DNA of 64,000 nt from Symbiodinium natans (lineage: Eukaryota; Sar; Dinophyceae; Suessiales; Symbiodiniaceae): assembly GCA_905221605.1 (NCBI GenBank), contig CAJNDS010002392.1, positions 250,001 through 314,000 on the forward strand, given 5' to 3'. A program made the position numbers and the translations under genes. Below the pieces are notes generated by a model. That model was not told the DNA's origin. It did not search any database and saw nothing but the letters and a program-made list of their open reading frames with translations. Below, one piece after another: positions 11,476-21,885 of this stretch; positions within the stretch are counted from its first letter, which is position 1, and each line of letters opens with the position of its first letter.

Positions 11476-12400
11476 AGGAGGGTTGGGCGAGGTGGGCGTT
11501 AGGAAGTCTAGGGTTTATATCGGGTTTAGGGCTTCAGATGGTTTAGGTTTAAAGTCTCCCGTGGCAGAGGGGAGCCACTACAACTTGCAATTGTAGCAGC
11601 TGTTGCGACATCAGGGGAAGGTTTGTCACGTCCATGGGGTTGCAGATGAAGATTCACGTTGTGGTTCAGGCTCCATTCTGGACTGTCTTTCATTACGAAG
11701 GCGCACGTAGCGACGCGATGAGGTCTGCTGCGTCCCACTAGGGCCCACTAGCGGTTTCGCCGCCGCCCCCGGCAGCGCAAAAAGATGTTGCGCGTCCGGA
11801 TGCTCGGTGAAGCTGTGGCGAGCATACCTGCTGCTTGCTTGGCCAATACTTGAACTTTAAACTTTTTGGGTTTCCTCATATGGTAGGAAACCCTAAGCCC
11901 TAAGCCCTAAGCCCTAAACCCTAAACCCTAAACCCTAAACCCTAAACCCTTATTCTTTCTGCCACTGGCTTTTGGAGAAGTAAGGTTGAGCAGATACGGG
12001 ACGTGAGGAGCTTGAAGCGGCACCTGCATCGGTACCATGGCCTGCCTCCACGAGTCTTACTTCGCCTTCAGTTTAGGGTTTAGGGTTTAGGGTTTAGGGT
12101 TCGCCTTTAGTTGATCTTTAGATTTTTTCTATATTCCCTTTGGGAAATTTTTGTTTATGTAAAACCCAAGAGGATATAAAACATTATTTATTTGTTTATT
12201 GAGGTTCTAAGGGGAGTATAGTTTTGGGTTTCCTTATTTAGCAGGAATATTGAAGTTTACTTTTTCCCTTTGGTTATTGGAGAAGTAAGGATTTAGGCAG
12301 AGGGTGCTTCTTCATGGCGAGTGTTGCTTGGTGAATTTTAGGTATCCTTCTTGTGGCGCTTCGTGCCCTTTCCTCAAAACGGGTCCCTTCTAGAAGTCCC
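11476..12400. other. unique stretch with one CCCTAAA array
   Basis: Between 11476 and 11890 is unique sequence whose open frames overlap on both strands without a domain. A (CCCTAAR)n array lies at 11888-11950. At 12113-12280 and again at 16240-16340 there is a shared AT-rich segment containing TTTTGGGTTTCCT and TTGGAGRAGTAAG words, a dispersed repeat that is also seen at 11855-11885 and 940-955. Confidence 0.5.
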
Positions 12401-12469
12401 TCCTTGTACCCATGAATGTGGCGTTCTTTTTGTCGAACTCGATCCTTTTCCTCTTTTTCCTCCTTGACA

Positions 12470-12624
12470 GAGACCCAGGTTTGGAGGATACTGCCACGCT
12501 GGACGCCCCGACGGACCTTAGCCTCGTTCTTGTGCCATTCGCCGACGTTTCCCGACAGCAGGCGAGCGACCTACCAGGTGCTGCTTGCCAGGGCTGGATT
12601 GCCGAGGCACCCGACATACCATGA
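12470..12624 (+). CDS. exon-like fragment of unknown function
   Basis: The open frame reads RDPGLEDTATLDAPTDLSL and continues through LVPFADVSRQQASDLPGAA to a TGA at 12622. Composition and codon use look coding, and the segment follows a pyrimidine tract ending TTGACAG at 12463-12470 that could be a splice acceptor. The N-terminal part of the longest ORF (from 12412) is hydrophobic and may be intronic. I do not recognise the family. It may be a stranded exon between repeat tracts, not an intact gene. Confidence 0.3.
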
Positions 12625-12720
12625 GCCCTGGGGGAACACTTTCAGTGTCGCCCCCACCCAAGAAGATGAAACCAGCCGTGATTGAGTTTATGAGATCCTC
12701 TAGATCCTGGCTCTATCTGA

Positions 12721-13440
12721 ACCCCAGGCCCGAGACTTTGAGTCCCTGAAGACGCAAACCCTAAACCCCCCCCCCCCTCCGTTTTAGCGAAATACGGGAC
12801 ACGGGGGTAGACAAGTGAGCAGAGCCCCCCGCTACCTACATTTATAAGGGCTTTCTCTGTAGCCCTAATTTAAACCCTATAAACCCTAACCCCATTAAGG
12901 GCTTTGCAATAGGCGAAGAGGGATGTTCTCAGGGTCTGAGGTTTTAGTGGGGAGGGTTTAGAGCTGTAGCCGAATCTATGCGGAGTCGTACAGACAAGCC
13001 TCAGTAGAGGTTTCAGACCCTGCGAAAAAGGGCTTTGGTAGGTTAAGTTAACCATTAATAATTTAAGATAGGGGCCTGAATAATTTCAGTAGGGTTTTGG
13101 GGGTTATTATTGAATATATTTGTATACATTTAGAAAGGGACCCTAAGGGAACTATTTATAAAGGGACCCTTAGAAAACTATTAGTAATTATTATTCCGAC
13201 CCCTATCACTAAACCCTAGACCCTAATCCCTAAACCCAAACCCTGAACCCTAAGCCCTAAACCCATTAGTGCTTCTCGACTCGAGTGTCAGATTCAGGCC
13301 GGCCTCCAACTTTGCGCTAGCCCCGACCCTCTACTCCTGAAAGCTTCTCTCCACGACTTGTAGAATCGTAAATGCCCTAAACCTTATAAACCCTAAACCC
13401 CAAACCCTAAACCCTAAACCCTAAATACCAGGTCGAGACC
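12721..13440. other. no supported gene
   Basis: Contains a poly-C tract at 12767-12778, degenerate CCCTAAA words, and AT-rich stretches. AAAGGGACCCTAAGGGAACT at 13133 is related to fold-back words elsewhere. A weak (CCCTAAA)n run precedes the ankyrin gene at 13388-13430. Confidence 0.6.
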
Positions 13441-14550
13441 ATGATGCAGCTGCCCCAAGACCCAGATTCGGTTGGCGTCGGAGAGCGGCAGGCTTTGACG
13501 GTCGCATCTGAGAAAGGCCACGTTGAAGTCGTGCGCTTGCTGTTGCTTGGTAGGCCCTAGCAATAGTTCAGATTTCCCCTGATTGGGTTTAAGAGGATCA
13601 TATTCAGAAATGTCTTTTCAGACGGTTTTCAAGGGCCATCCTATAGGTTGGAGGCCGGTGCCGACACGAACTCGGCCGACTTCGACGGCCGCACAGCCTT
13701 GATGTGCGCGTCTTTTGAAGGCCGTGTCGAGGTCGTGCGCTTGCTGTTGGAGGCCGGTGCCGACAAGGATGCGGTCAACTCACGGGGCCACACAGCTTTG
13801 CACCTGGCAACGACGCACGTCGAAGTTTTGCGCCTGCTGCTGGATGCAGGGGCCGACAAAAACTTGGCCGACAGCAACGGCTTCACAGCCCTGATGTCCG
13901 CATGTTTACTAAGCCGTGCCGACGGCGTGCGCTGTCTCTTGGAGGCCGGTGCCGACACAAACCTGGCCGACAAGAATGGCAGCACAGCTCTGATGACCGC
14001 ATCTTCACAAGGCCATGTCGAAGCCGTGCGCTTGCTGTTGGAGAGCGGTGCCCACACAAACCTGGGCGAGAACAGTGGCTTCACGGCTCTGATGCTTGCA
14101 TCTCAGAATGGAAACGTCGAAGTGGCGCGCTTGCTTTTGGAGGCGGGTGCCGACAAAAACTTGGCCGCCAACGACGGCTTCACTGCCTTGATGAGGGTAT
14201 CGGCGCAAGGCCGTGTCGAGGTCGCGCGCTTGCTGCTGGAGGCCGGCGCCGACAAGAATGTGGTCGACCGCCACGGCTGCTCAGCTTTGACGATCGCATC
14301 CGGGAAGAACCATGTCGAAGTTGTGCGCTTGCTTCTGGAGGCAGGTGCCGACAAGAATTTGGCCGACAACAGGGGCCGCACAGCTTTGATGAAAGCATCT
14401 GCGCAAGGCCATGTCGAAGCCGTGCGATTGCTGTTAGAGGCCGGCGCCGACAAACAGCTGACCGACAACACTGGCTTCAGAGCTTTGTTCTTCGCAAGAG
14501 GGAGACATCACGGCGAAGTCGTTCGCTTGCTGAAGGAGTCGATGGCTTAA
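13441..14550 (+). CDS. ankyrin-repeat protein (two exons)
   Basis: Predicted as exon 1 at 13441-13541 and exon 2 at 13647-14550, giving about 334 residues. Exon 2 encodes roughly nine 33-residue ankyrin repeats with the pattern G-TALM-AS--GHVEVVRLLLEAGADKN, the clearest protein signature in the first half of the window. The family is known to mediate protein-protein binding; no other domain is present, so its partner is unknown. The intron (105 bp) begins GTTGCTTGG and ends CTATAG before G, and splicing as CT|GTTG...TAG|GTTG restores the repeat frame exactly. The repeats are very alike at DNA level (GCCGACAAGAA, GTCGAAG, CGCTTGCTGTTGGAGGC), which suggests recent internal duplication. The first ATG at 13441 is the most upstream one in frame after a telomeric run; an upstream exon cannot be excluded. 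Confidence 0.85.
13571..13645 (+). repeat. dispersed repeat inside the ankyrin intron
   Basis: Most of the intron (TTGGGTTTAAGAGGATCATA ... TTTCAAGGGCCATCCTA) is shared with intergenic copies at 34651-34731 and, more weakly, 35210-35293. This suggests the intron is, or contains, a mobile introner-like sequence. Confidence 0.65.
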
Positions 14551-14925
14551 GTGCGCCAAAACAGGAAACTTCAGGTACTGCTGTCGAATCAGGCCGAAGC
14601 CCCCAAGCCCAAGACCCTAAACCCTGAAGACTGGTCGAGTCTCCAAGTCCCGGGTGCAGTTCGGTGTTGTAAACCCTAAAGCCTAAACCCTAAACCCTAA
14701 AACCCTAGAGGGCCCTGTAGGCCGCAGAGCTCCATGAACGACACATGAGGAGTTCGGTGCAGCAGCGCGGCAAATGGCAAGTGGACTACCAGCTGGCTCA
14801 GAAGGTCCGGGTATAGGTTATATATATATATATATATATATAAATCAATAAAGTAATATATATATATGTATATATAAAATATGTCTATGTATAATATATA
14901 TATATATATATATTTGAGGGCTTAG
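14551..14925. repeat. CCCTAAA remnants and TA microsatellites
   Basis: Worn CCCTAAA at 14670-14710 and two TA-rich microsatellites at 14819-14846 and 14857-14914. The unique block 14711-14815 has no gene. Confidence 0.8.
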
Positions 14926-14967
14926 GGACTCCCACCTCCTGGCTCTCCACATTTCTCGCTGTTTCCT

Positions 14968-15238
14968 GTGATGGCGGTAGCTGATCAGGATCTGGGTGAA
15001 GTCGACAAGGGCGCCGGCGACTGCTTTCACTTTGTTGACTTGTGAGGGTGGCGACTGCGAGCCTGATTCTGTCAGAGCCAGGGTCCATCGGAATGACGCA
15101 GCATGGCAGGAGACTCTTCGCGGTCTCAGTGCAGCTGACTTGGCACGTTTCCGGCCTGGGGCAATAGTCTTCGAGATGACGTGGCGAGATGTGAAGTGTT
15201 GGCTTCAAAGCTTTGGGAAGCAAGCGCTTTACCCCTAA
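14968..15238 (+). CDS. exon-like fragment(s), possible GDC-motif protein
   Basis: Two short open stretches look coding. The first (about 14978-15042) reads DQDLGEVDKGAGDCFHFVD. The second (about 15079-15235) ends DLARFRPGAIVFEMTWRDVK in a different frame. The GDC followed by aromatic residues resembles the catalytic Cys box of OTU-type cysteine proteases, but no His box is visible, so this is only a suggestion. An intron or a frameshift would have to join the two. The block is flanked by an AT microsatellite and by CCCTAAA units at 15233. Confidence 0.25.
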
Positions 15239-17153
15239 ACCCTAAACCCTCAAACCTAAACCCTATAGAAGCCTGTGCTTTGGAGTACTATACTTCAGAA
15301 CCCTTATCCCGGTTCTGGGTTTCTATTATAGCTACTTCTACCTAAACAGAATGTAGATTTTTTCCAGGGTTTGCTCCAAAGTAGGTGTTTAAGAAAGATG
15401 ACGGGGGACAGCGATGGCAAAGCGTCATCGTCATCATCGTCTTCGCGTGTCAGAAAGTGCAGCCTCATAGGGTTTTGGGACTTAGGCTTCAAGCATGTAG
15501 GATGATCAGGGATGAGTGAGTATTTGGGGGGGATGTCTTCGGGGTTTACTGGGGTTTAGGGCGGCAAGGTGGGAAGTGCACGTCTCTCTTGCCCGTCCGG
15601 GGATTAGGGCAACTCCGGATTCCCACCAGCGGGTTCAGGACTTAGGGGTTTAGGGCTTTCGGTTTTGGGCTGGGGGTTTATAGGGTGTAGGGGGGCTGCT
15701 TGCATTTACGAAAAAGCTCCCGCGTTCCGCCTAACCTGGAACCGTCGATCAGACACTCTCAACCCTTGCAGGCACCCTAAACCCCTTCGAAATAGCCCTA
15801 CGTAGACCTTAACACCCCAAAACTCCTCCTTCCATAAACCCCGACACCTAAAGCTAGGGAGTCCTACATGTACCCCTAAGCCCTAAACCCTAAGGCCCTA
15901 AACCCTAAAGCCTTAGCACCTATTCTCTAACACCCCTAAACCCTAAACCCAGGGAACCCGAAAGTAACCCCCTAAACTCAGACCGCCAGCCATCAAAACA
16001 AAAACCTGGATTCCTGGGCCTGCTTAAAGGCTCAGGGAGCTTAGGTAAGTAGGGTGTAGGGTTTAGGGTTTAAGGTTTAGGGTTTAGGGTTGAAGGTTTA
16101 GGGTTCAGGGTTTAGGGTTTAGGGGTTCGGTCTTACGGTTTTACGCTTTTAGGGCCCCCTCCGAGGCCCGGGCGGATCGCCGGGGCCCCACAGGGCACGC
16201 CGAATCCGCAAAACTTGGGGTTGAACGGTTTACTTACTTAGCCAATAGTTGATCTTTAAGCTTTTTGGGTTTCCTTTCTGTGCTAGGAGTAATGAAGTTT
16301 AACCTTTTTGTCTTCCTTGGTTGCTGGAGGAGTAAGTTTACAGGGTTCATAGGGTGTTTAGGGGGTTTCGCGATTCGATGCGGCTTTCATGTGGATATCG
16401 TTTCCGGGTTCACCTTCGGACTTTGTCCCACCCCCAAGCACCTTGAGCTTTCCCTAAACCAGAACCTGGGTCTTTGGGGGTGAGGTTGGCGTCTTTTGGG
16501 CGGCCTGCTATCGGGATCTCTGAACCCTTGACGGACCTAGACACCAACCCCTAAACCCTAAACCCTAAACCCTAAACCTTAAACCCTAAACCCTAAACCC
16601 TAAACCCCACACCCTAAAACATGTCGCAGCTCATGACAGAGAAGTCAGATTCCTCATGGGATGTTTGTCGGTTTCTGCGTCGTACGCAGCATGCAGGCAT
16701 GCATGTGAGCATGCACGTATGATGATGTATGCCTGCATGCAAGTATGCTGGTTGTTCACATTAACCCTAAGCCCTAGACCCTAAACCCTAATGCCTGACG
16801 AGCAGAAACAACTCCCCAGAGCTTCCCGGAGACGCAAGGCAGCTTGGAGCGCGAATCGGGAGCTCGGGGCCCAAGAAGAGGGTTTGGGGGTTTAGGGTTT
16901 AGGGTTTAGGGTTTAGGGTTTAGGGCTTAGGTTTCAGGGTTTAGGGTTTGGGGTTTGAGGTTTCAGGGTTCAGGGTTTAGGAGCTTCGAGCTTGGGTTCA
17001 GGGAGTTTTGGGTTCAGGATTCAGGGTGTAGAGTTCAGGGAGTTTTGGAGCGTTGGGAGTTTTGGGCTTTGTGTTTTTGTCGGGGACTTAGGGGTTTTCG
17101 GGCGAGGTCAAGGCGCTCTTGTAGAGACAAGCTTGTCGCAGCCGCCTGTACAT
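15239..17153. other. mosaic without supported genes
   Basis: Contains a (TCATCG)-like microsatellite at 15425-15445, degenerate telomere-like words, a cleaner CCCTAAA run at 16550-16605, and a TTTAGGG run at 16888-16925. At 16680-16750 there is a palindromic GCATGCATG/CATGCATGC tract. The ORF at 16955-17167 is repeat-derived. Confidence 0.55.
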
Positions 17154-17253
17154 GGGTAGTTTCCTAAATTAGGGTCCCTTTTTAGGTACCCATTATAAGG
17201 CGGCACCCTTTAAAAGGGATCTCAAAAAGGGACCCTAATTTAGAGAACTACCC
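17154..17253. mobile_element. fold-back element, family E
   Basis: About 30 bp at the left (GGGTAGTTTCCTAAATTAGG ...) is complementary to the right end (... CCTAATTTAGAGAACTACCC) with few mismatches, and total length is 100 bp. A diverged relative lies at about 37917-37998 (GGGTACC ... CATAATTTAGAGAAGTGACC). Confidence 0.72.
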
Positions 17254-17430
17254 ACATCTAGAGAGGACGATCCTCCAAGTTGTGTAGAACTTAGCAGCCC
17301 AGTCGCACTCTGTTGCCCTGTTTGGGCTCTTCTTTTAAATAGACACCACCAAACCAGAAACCCTAAATCTCAAACCCTGAACCCCCTAAACCCTAAGCCC
17401 TGACCCTTATAGTACCCTTAGAGCATGTTC

Positions 17431-17543
17431 GGGTTTAGGGTTTGTTTAGGGTTTAGGGTTTAGGGTTTAGGGTTTAGGGTTTAGGGTTTAGGGTTTAGGG
17501 TTTAGGGTTTAGGGTTTAGGGTTTAGGGTTTAGGGTTTAGGGT
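17431..17543 (+). repeat. interstitial telomeric array (TTTAGGG)n
   Basis: About 15 units, nearly perfect, with one split unit at the start. Confidence 0.93.
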
Positions 17544-17799
17544 AAGGGTCCCTAAACCCATAACCTGAAACCCTTATCATACTATGGGGCCCTCTCGAAT
17601 TCTAAACTGCTCCACGTTCCAACCGGAAACTAAATGCCCTAGACCGTAACGCAACTAACCCTAAACCCTAAACCCTAAACCCTACACCCTAGTGCAGCCG
17701 CCGTTCGGGCCCTTGACGGGCTCCTTGAAGAGCCGCATCGGCGCTGAAAATTCTGGCCCAGGCGCGGACACAAACATCCGTGCGCTCCGGAACGACCTG

Positions 17800-17930
17800 G
17801 TCGGGGTTTAGGGTTTAGGGTTTAGGGTTTAGGCTTTAGGCTTTAGGCTTTAGGCTTTAGGCTTTAGGGTTTAGGGGTTTAGGGTGTAGGGGTGTAGGGG
17901 TTTAGGGGTTTAGGGGTTTAGGGTTTAGGG
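17800..17930 (+). repeat. TTTAGGG array with (TTTAGGC)n and TTTAGGGG patches
   Basis: Ordinary TTTAGGG passes into six TTTAGGC units (17833-17870), then GTGTAGGGG and TTTAGGGG units. Each variant is clustered rather than scattered. Confidence 0.88.
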
Positions 17931-18087
17931 TTCGTCTGCAGCGCGTGGCCAAGGAGCTGAAGCGCAGCGCTGATGAAGTTGCGAAAGAACCCCTGGCGCC
18001 CTAAACCCTAAACCCTAAACCCTAAAAGCCCAAACCCGGAGGTTTATGGTACTTATTAGCCCATTGTAATAGGTTACCGGGCTGCCA

Positions 18088-18355
18088 AGCACTTGGAAGT
18101 TCATGGTACTTCTTAGCCAAGTAGAACTTTGCTTCTAACTGTACTTGTAACCATATAAGGGCACGTAAGGGGATTATAAGTGGGTTTTAAAGTGCACTTA
18201 CAACTGGTTAATAAGTACCCTAAACCCTAAACCCTAAACCCTAAACCCTAAACCCTAAACCCTAAACCCTAAACCCTAAACCCTAAACCCTAAATTACCC
18301 TAAACCCTAAACCCTAAACCCTAAACCCTATTGGTTAATAAGTACCATGAACCTT
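18088..18355. mobile_element. fold-back element, family D, split by telomeric DNA
   Basis: The left part (18088-18219) starts ACTTGGAAGTTCATGGTACT and its complementary end GTACCATGAACCTTCAAG lies at 18342-18355. The intact relative at 26396-26530 shows the normal, uninterrupted structure. The break falls inside the word GGTTAATAAGTACC. Confidence 0.75.
18220..18331 (-). repeat. CCCTAAA array inserted into a fold-back element
   Basis: About 16 units with one CCCTAAATTA irregularity at 18289-18297. The 15-bp word TGGTTAATAAGTACC is present on both sides (18205-18219 and 18332-18346), so the array is bracketed by a direct duplication of the site it interrupts. Confidence 0.9.
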
Positions 18356-18434
18356 CAAGCAAACTTGGCAAGGCGCTGGAGGACCTCGAGGCCCGCGCCT
18401 CCATCCCGAGCGAGGCCATTGAGTACCTGCGTCG

Positions 18435-18600
18435 GTTTTTGGGGGTTTTGGGGTTTTGGGGTTTTGGGGTTTTGGGGTTTGGGGTTTTGGGGTTTTGGGG
18501 TTTTGGGGTTTTGGGGTTTTGGGGTTTTGGGGTTTTGGGGGTTTTGGGGGTTTTGGGGTTTTGGGGTTTTGGGGTTTTGGGGTTTTGGGGTTTTGGGGTT
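18435..18600 (+). repeat. variant array (TTTTGGGG)n
   Basis: About 20 consecutive TTTTGGGG octamers, with two GGGGGTTTT units near 18537-18555. This unit is the telomeric repeat known from hypotrich ciliates, but here it lies among TTTAGGG arrays and is most simply a locally amplified variant. The ORFs rich in GFWGFGVL are artefacts of it. Confidence 0.95.
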
Positions 18601-19455
18601 TGAGAGTTTTGGGGTTTGGGGTTTAGGGTTTAGGGTATGGGGTTGAAGGTTATATAGCCCTTTTAGGGTATCTTTTCAATTCTATAACCCAAGTGAATAT
18701 TAAGAAACCATTGTTGCTTCAAGGTTCTCAGGGGAGTATAGGGTAGACTTGAAGGTTCGTGGCTGGTTAGAAGTGGAGGCATAAGTATCTTACTTAAGGT
18801 GATCGTTTCGGCTACATTACTTGTCAACTTACCTTGAACTACCCTTGAACTTTCAAGTAATTACAGGGGCTTAGGGTTTAGGTGTTTGGGGTTTAGGGGT
18901 CCAGGGTTTGGGGTGTTTTGGGGTTAAGGGGATCAGGATTTAAGGGTTTCGGGTTGGGGTTTGGGGTTTAAGGTCTGGGGGTTTAGGCTCTTTAGGGGCT
19001 TTGAGTTTTTGAAGTTTAAAACAATCAGTGTTTATAATCCCTATTAAGGACTGTTCGTACAAGGGGAAGCATCCCAAATTAATGCATCAACCCACCTTTA
19101 GGGCACTTAGGGGTTTAGGGTTTAGGCTTCAGGGTTCAGGGCCTGCAAATGAACATATTCAGGGCTCCTGATACACATTCGTAAGTGTGTATGTACCGGG
19201 TGTTTTTTTCTGGTAACCTTTAATCGAGATGTTACTTATCCATTACAAGCAAAACAATGGTTTACTCTGCTGCAGATATATTAGGTCCTTTTCCAGGTAA
19301 AAAATCAAGTATTGTAAATGTGAAGCAACAAAACAAGCCCTATTTCGTACTTCATGCAGGGATTGGTTTCTGGCAACCTGTGTTTCCGCGCGCGACTTTC
19401 TGCGCCGGTCGTTAAATTCGAAACCTAAAGCCCGAAACGCCCAAATCCGAAACCC
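18601..19455. other. unique sequence, half-copies of fold-back elements
   Basis: AT-richer unique DNA with G-rich degenerate words at 18865-19010. A half-copy of family C is at 19022-19079. No gene is supported in 19080-19455. Confidence 0.55.
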
Positions 19456-19456
19456 T

Positions 19457-19530
19457 AGCCCTAAACCCTAAACCCTAAACCCTAAACCCTAAACCCTAAA
19501 CCCTAAACCCTAAACCCTAAACCCTAAACA
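19457..19530 (-). repeat. interstitial telomeric array (CCCTAAA)n
   Basis: Ten perfect units. Confidence 0.92.
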
Positions 19531-19860
19531 ACCCCCCTAGACCATGAGACCATGGAGGAGAAGGCGATGCTGGAGCGCCTGGCATCTGTCCTGGCAGACG
19601 CCTCAGAGTTGCCTGAAAAGGCCCTGACTTAGGGTGGGTTTAGGGTTTAGGGTTTAGGGTTTGGGGTTTGGGGTTTAGGGTTTAGGGTTTAGGGTTTAGG
19701 GCTGCAGGGTTGGGTTTCGGGTTGAGGGGTTAGGGTGTAGGTTTTAGGGCCCTGGCTGTAGCTTGTGAATGCAGCTACCCAGCTTCTAACCTTACCTTCA
19801 CGTACTTTCAGTTCTTCTGTCCGAATGGCATGTGTGGAGCGTTTTAGGGTGTAGGGTTTA

Positions 19861-20240
19861 AGGTGTTGGGGCTATATTGTTTTTCAAGCTTACCACCCAG
19901 GGATTGTCGACCTCGTCTCGCGGTCGAACCCAGGGGCCTTCCACAGAGTGTTCAGACAAGTAAGGCAGGCCGTGCGCTCTGCGTCCGAAACCGACGACCC
20001 CAGTCTGAGCATCATCGTTTATTGCAAAAGTGGAAACCACAGGTCGGTGGGCCTGGCCGCATTGCTCACCCACGTCCTTTCCAACGCTTGCATCTGGGTG
20101 CCCGGCGTGCGAGTGGCCCACGTTACGGAGATGGCCGGACTCTGGGATGAGAGGCAGTGCGGCCCGTGTGACATCTGCTCGGGGCAACCGCGAGAGGTTG
20201 ACAATGCCCACGACAGGCTGCTGTCCGGGGTTAGGGCTTA
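19861..20240 (+). pseudogene. RapZ-C-like domain fragment (stranded exon)
   Basis: One frame is open from about 19861 to a TAG at 20239 and encodes about 120 residues, with YHPGIVDLVSRSNPGAFHRV, then SIIVYCKSGNHRSVGLAAL, and a Cys cluster ERQCGPCDIC near the end. The CxxGxHRS loop after a hydrophobic strand is the signature of the RapZ C-terminal/phosphatase-like nucleotide-binding fold. The coding look stops abruptly where telomere-like repeats begin at 20230, and repeats also precede it, so I read it as one exon of a gene whose other parts are missing or far away. It could still be spliced as part of a longer transcript. Function beyond the fold is unknown. Confidence 0.55.
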
Positions 20241-20271
20241 GGGCTTAGGGCTCAGGGTTCAGGGTTTAGGG

Positions 20272-20475
20272 TTTAGGCTGTAGGCTGTAGGCTGTAGGCT
20301 GTAGGCTGTAGGCTGTAGGCTTTAGGCTTTAGGCTTTAGGCTTTAGGCTTTAGGCTTTAGGCTTTAGGCTTTAGGCTTTCAGGCTTTCAGGCTTTCAGGC
20401 TTCTAGGCTTTAGGCTTTAGGCTTTGGGCTTTAGGCTTTAGGCTTTAGGCTGTAGGCTGTAGGCTTTAGGCTTTA
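20272..20475 (+). repeat. variant array (TGTAGGC)n and (TTTAGGC)n
   Basis: Six TGTAGGC units, then about 10 TTTAGGC units, a few TTTCAGGC octamers, and further TTTAGGC and TGTAGGC units. Each variant is amplified in its own block. Confidence 0.93.
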
Positions 20476-21470
20476 GGGTTTAGGGTTTAGGCTTTAGGGT
20501 TTAGGTTTAGGGTTAGGGTTTAGGGTTTAGGGTTGAGGGCTCAACCTCCAACGCCCCCTTAACTCCCGAAGTCAGAATGTCCTCCTTTGCATTTGTTAAA
20601 GTTGAGGGGCTTTTGGAGGTCCTGAGTATCTAGGGGTTAGGGTTTCTTTCGGGTTTAGGGTTTAAGGTGCCCTAAACCAAAAACCAAAAACCCTAAACCC
20701 TAAACCCTAAACCCTAGACCCTAGACCCTAGACCCGACACCTAAACCCTAAACCCTAAACCCTAAACCCTAAACCCTAAACTAGGGCATCTCGAGGACAG
20801 CTGAGGGTTTGGGGCCTTGGTGGCTTTGTAGCTCTCATAGCTTCGGGCTCTGGATTGCTTTTGCTTGGCTGCCCAGTGACCATATGAGAATATGGGCACG
20901 CACTATGGGGTTGGCTACCTTATAGGAGAACCTTGAGCCCAAAAACCCAACTCCAAACCCTAAACCCTAAACCCTAAACCCCCAAACCCTAAACCCCCAA
21001 ACCCTAAACCCCAAACCCTAAGCCCTACCTCTAAGCTACCAAGTTTAGGGCTCAGGGTCTGGTGCTTCGGGTTTTTTGAGGGAGGGTTTAGGGAGGGTTG
21101 AGGGCTTAGGGTTTAGGGTTTGGGGTTTACCCGTGTCTGCAATTCCTTCAGTGCGAACTCCACGTAAGAACTGCCTCCATTAAACTCGCCGCCCACGATG
21201 CGTACGCGATCCCGGGTCATCTAGATCAGCTGCATCACGAGATGGTTGCCAAACCCTTCAGACCCTGAACCTTACAAACCCTAAACCCTAAACCCTGTTG
21301 TCAAACAACTTGGCCACCTTCACGGGTCGGCCGCTAGTCCCAATTGAAAAGTGTTTTCGGTGCACGCCTCTACCACGTTTAGGGTGTGGGGGTTTAGGGG
21401 TTTGGCGTCTTAGGGTTTTGGGGTTTAGGGTTGAGGGGGGTTGAGGGGTTTAGGGTTTGGGGTTTTAGGG
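20476..21470. repeat. degenerate telomere-like mosaic
   Basis: TTTAGGG remnants at 20476-20535, CCCTAAA/CCCTAGA at 20690-20785, CCCTAAA/CCCCAAA at 20945-21030, and unique blocks between them. The block 21127-21255 is GC-rich and may be an exon remnant, but no frame is convincing. Confidence 0.65.
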
Positions 21471-21712
21471 ATGATCGCAAGGCACGAATGGCCCTTGAGA
21501 TTCAAGAGCGGCTAGATGCAAAAGCCAGTCAAGCACGCCGAATGCGGGATGAAGGCCGCTGCCGGGTGCGGTTTCGGGTGGGAGGCACCGTTGGTCGCAC
21601 ATCAGAAGCGACCCCCCTCTCGGAACGGCTGCTCCGAGGCCATCCCAGCCAGTTGCTCAGAACCTGGTTTTGCCGGAAGCAAGGGGGGCCTCTCCCAATG
21701 CATTCCAGATAA
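21470..21712 (+). CDS. exon-like fragment, charged helix
   Basis: The open frame reads DDRKARMALEIQERLDAKAS and on through QARRMRDEGRCR, a strongly charged helical stretch with coding-like composition, then becomes less convincing before a TAA at 21710. Unknown function. It is preceded by TTTAGGG-like words and followed, after about 120 bp, by a CCCTAAA array (21840-21885). Confidence 0.3.
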   Translation, partial: DDRKARMALEIQERLDAKASQARRMRDEGRCRVRFRVGGTVGRTSEATPLSERLLRGHPSQLLRTWFCRKQGGPLPMHSR

Positions 21713-21885
21713 CTTGCATGGCCGATCTGGCCGGCTTTTTTCTTGCCGCTCAGTGCACAGTCGGGCCTGCCGCCGTGGGCGGCAAGCACTTGTCGAGTCG
21801 CAGCTGACAGCGCTGCCGAAGGCAGCTTGCTGCAGCAAGGCCCTAAGCCCTAAACCCTAAACCCTAAACCCTAAACCCTAAACTC

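Noticed and set aside
13641-14471. Minus-strand ORFs of up to 147 codons across the ankyrin gene
   Set aside because: Periodic shadows of the plus-strand ankyrin repeats.
14968-15238. OTU-type cysteine protease
   Set aside because: Only a GDCFHF-like box is visible; no catalytic His region in any frame nearby, so the call was reduced to an exon-like fragment.
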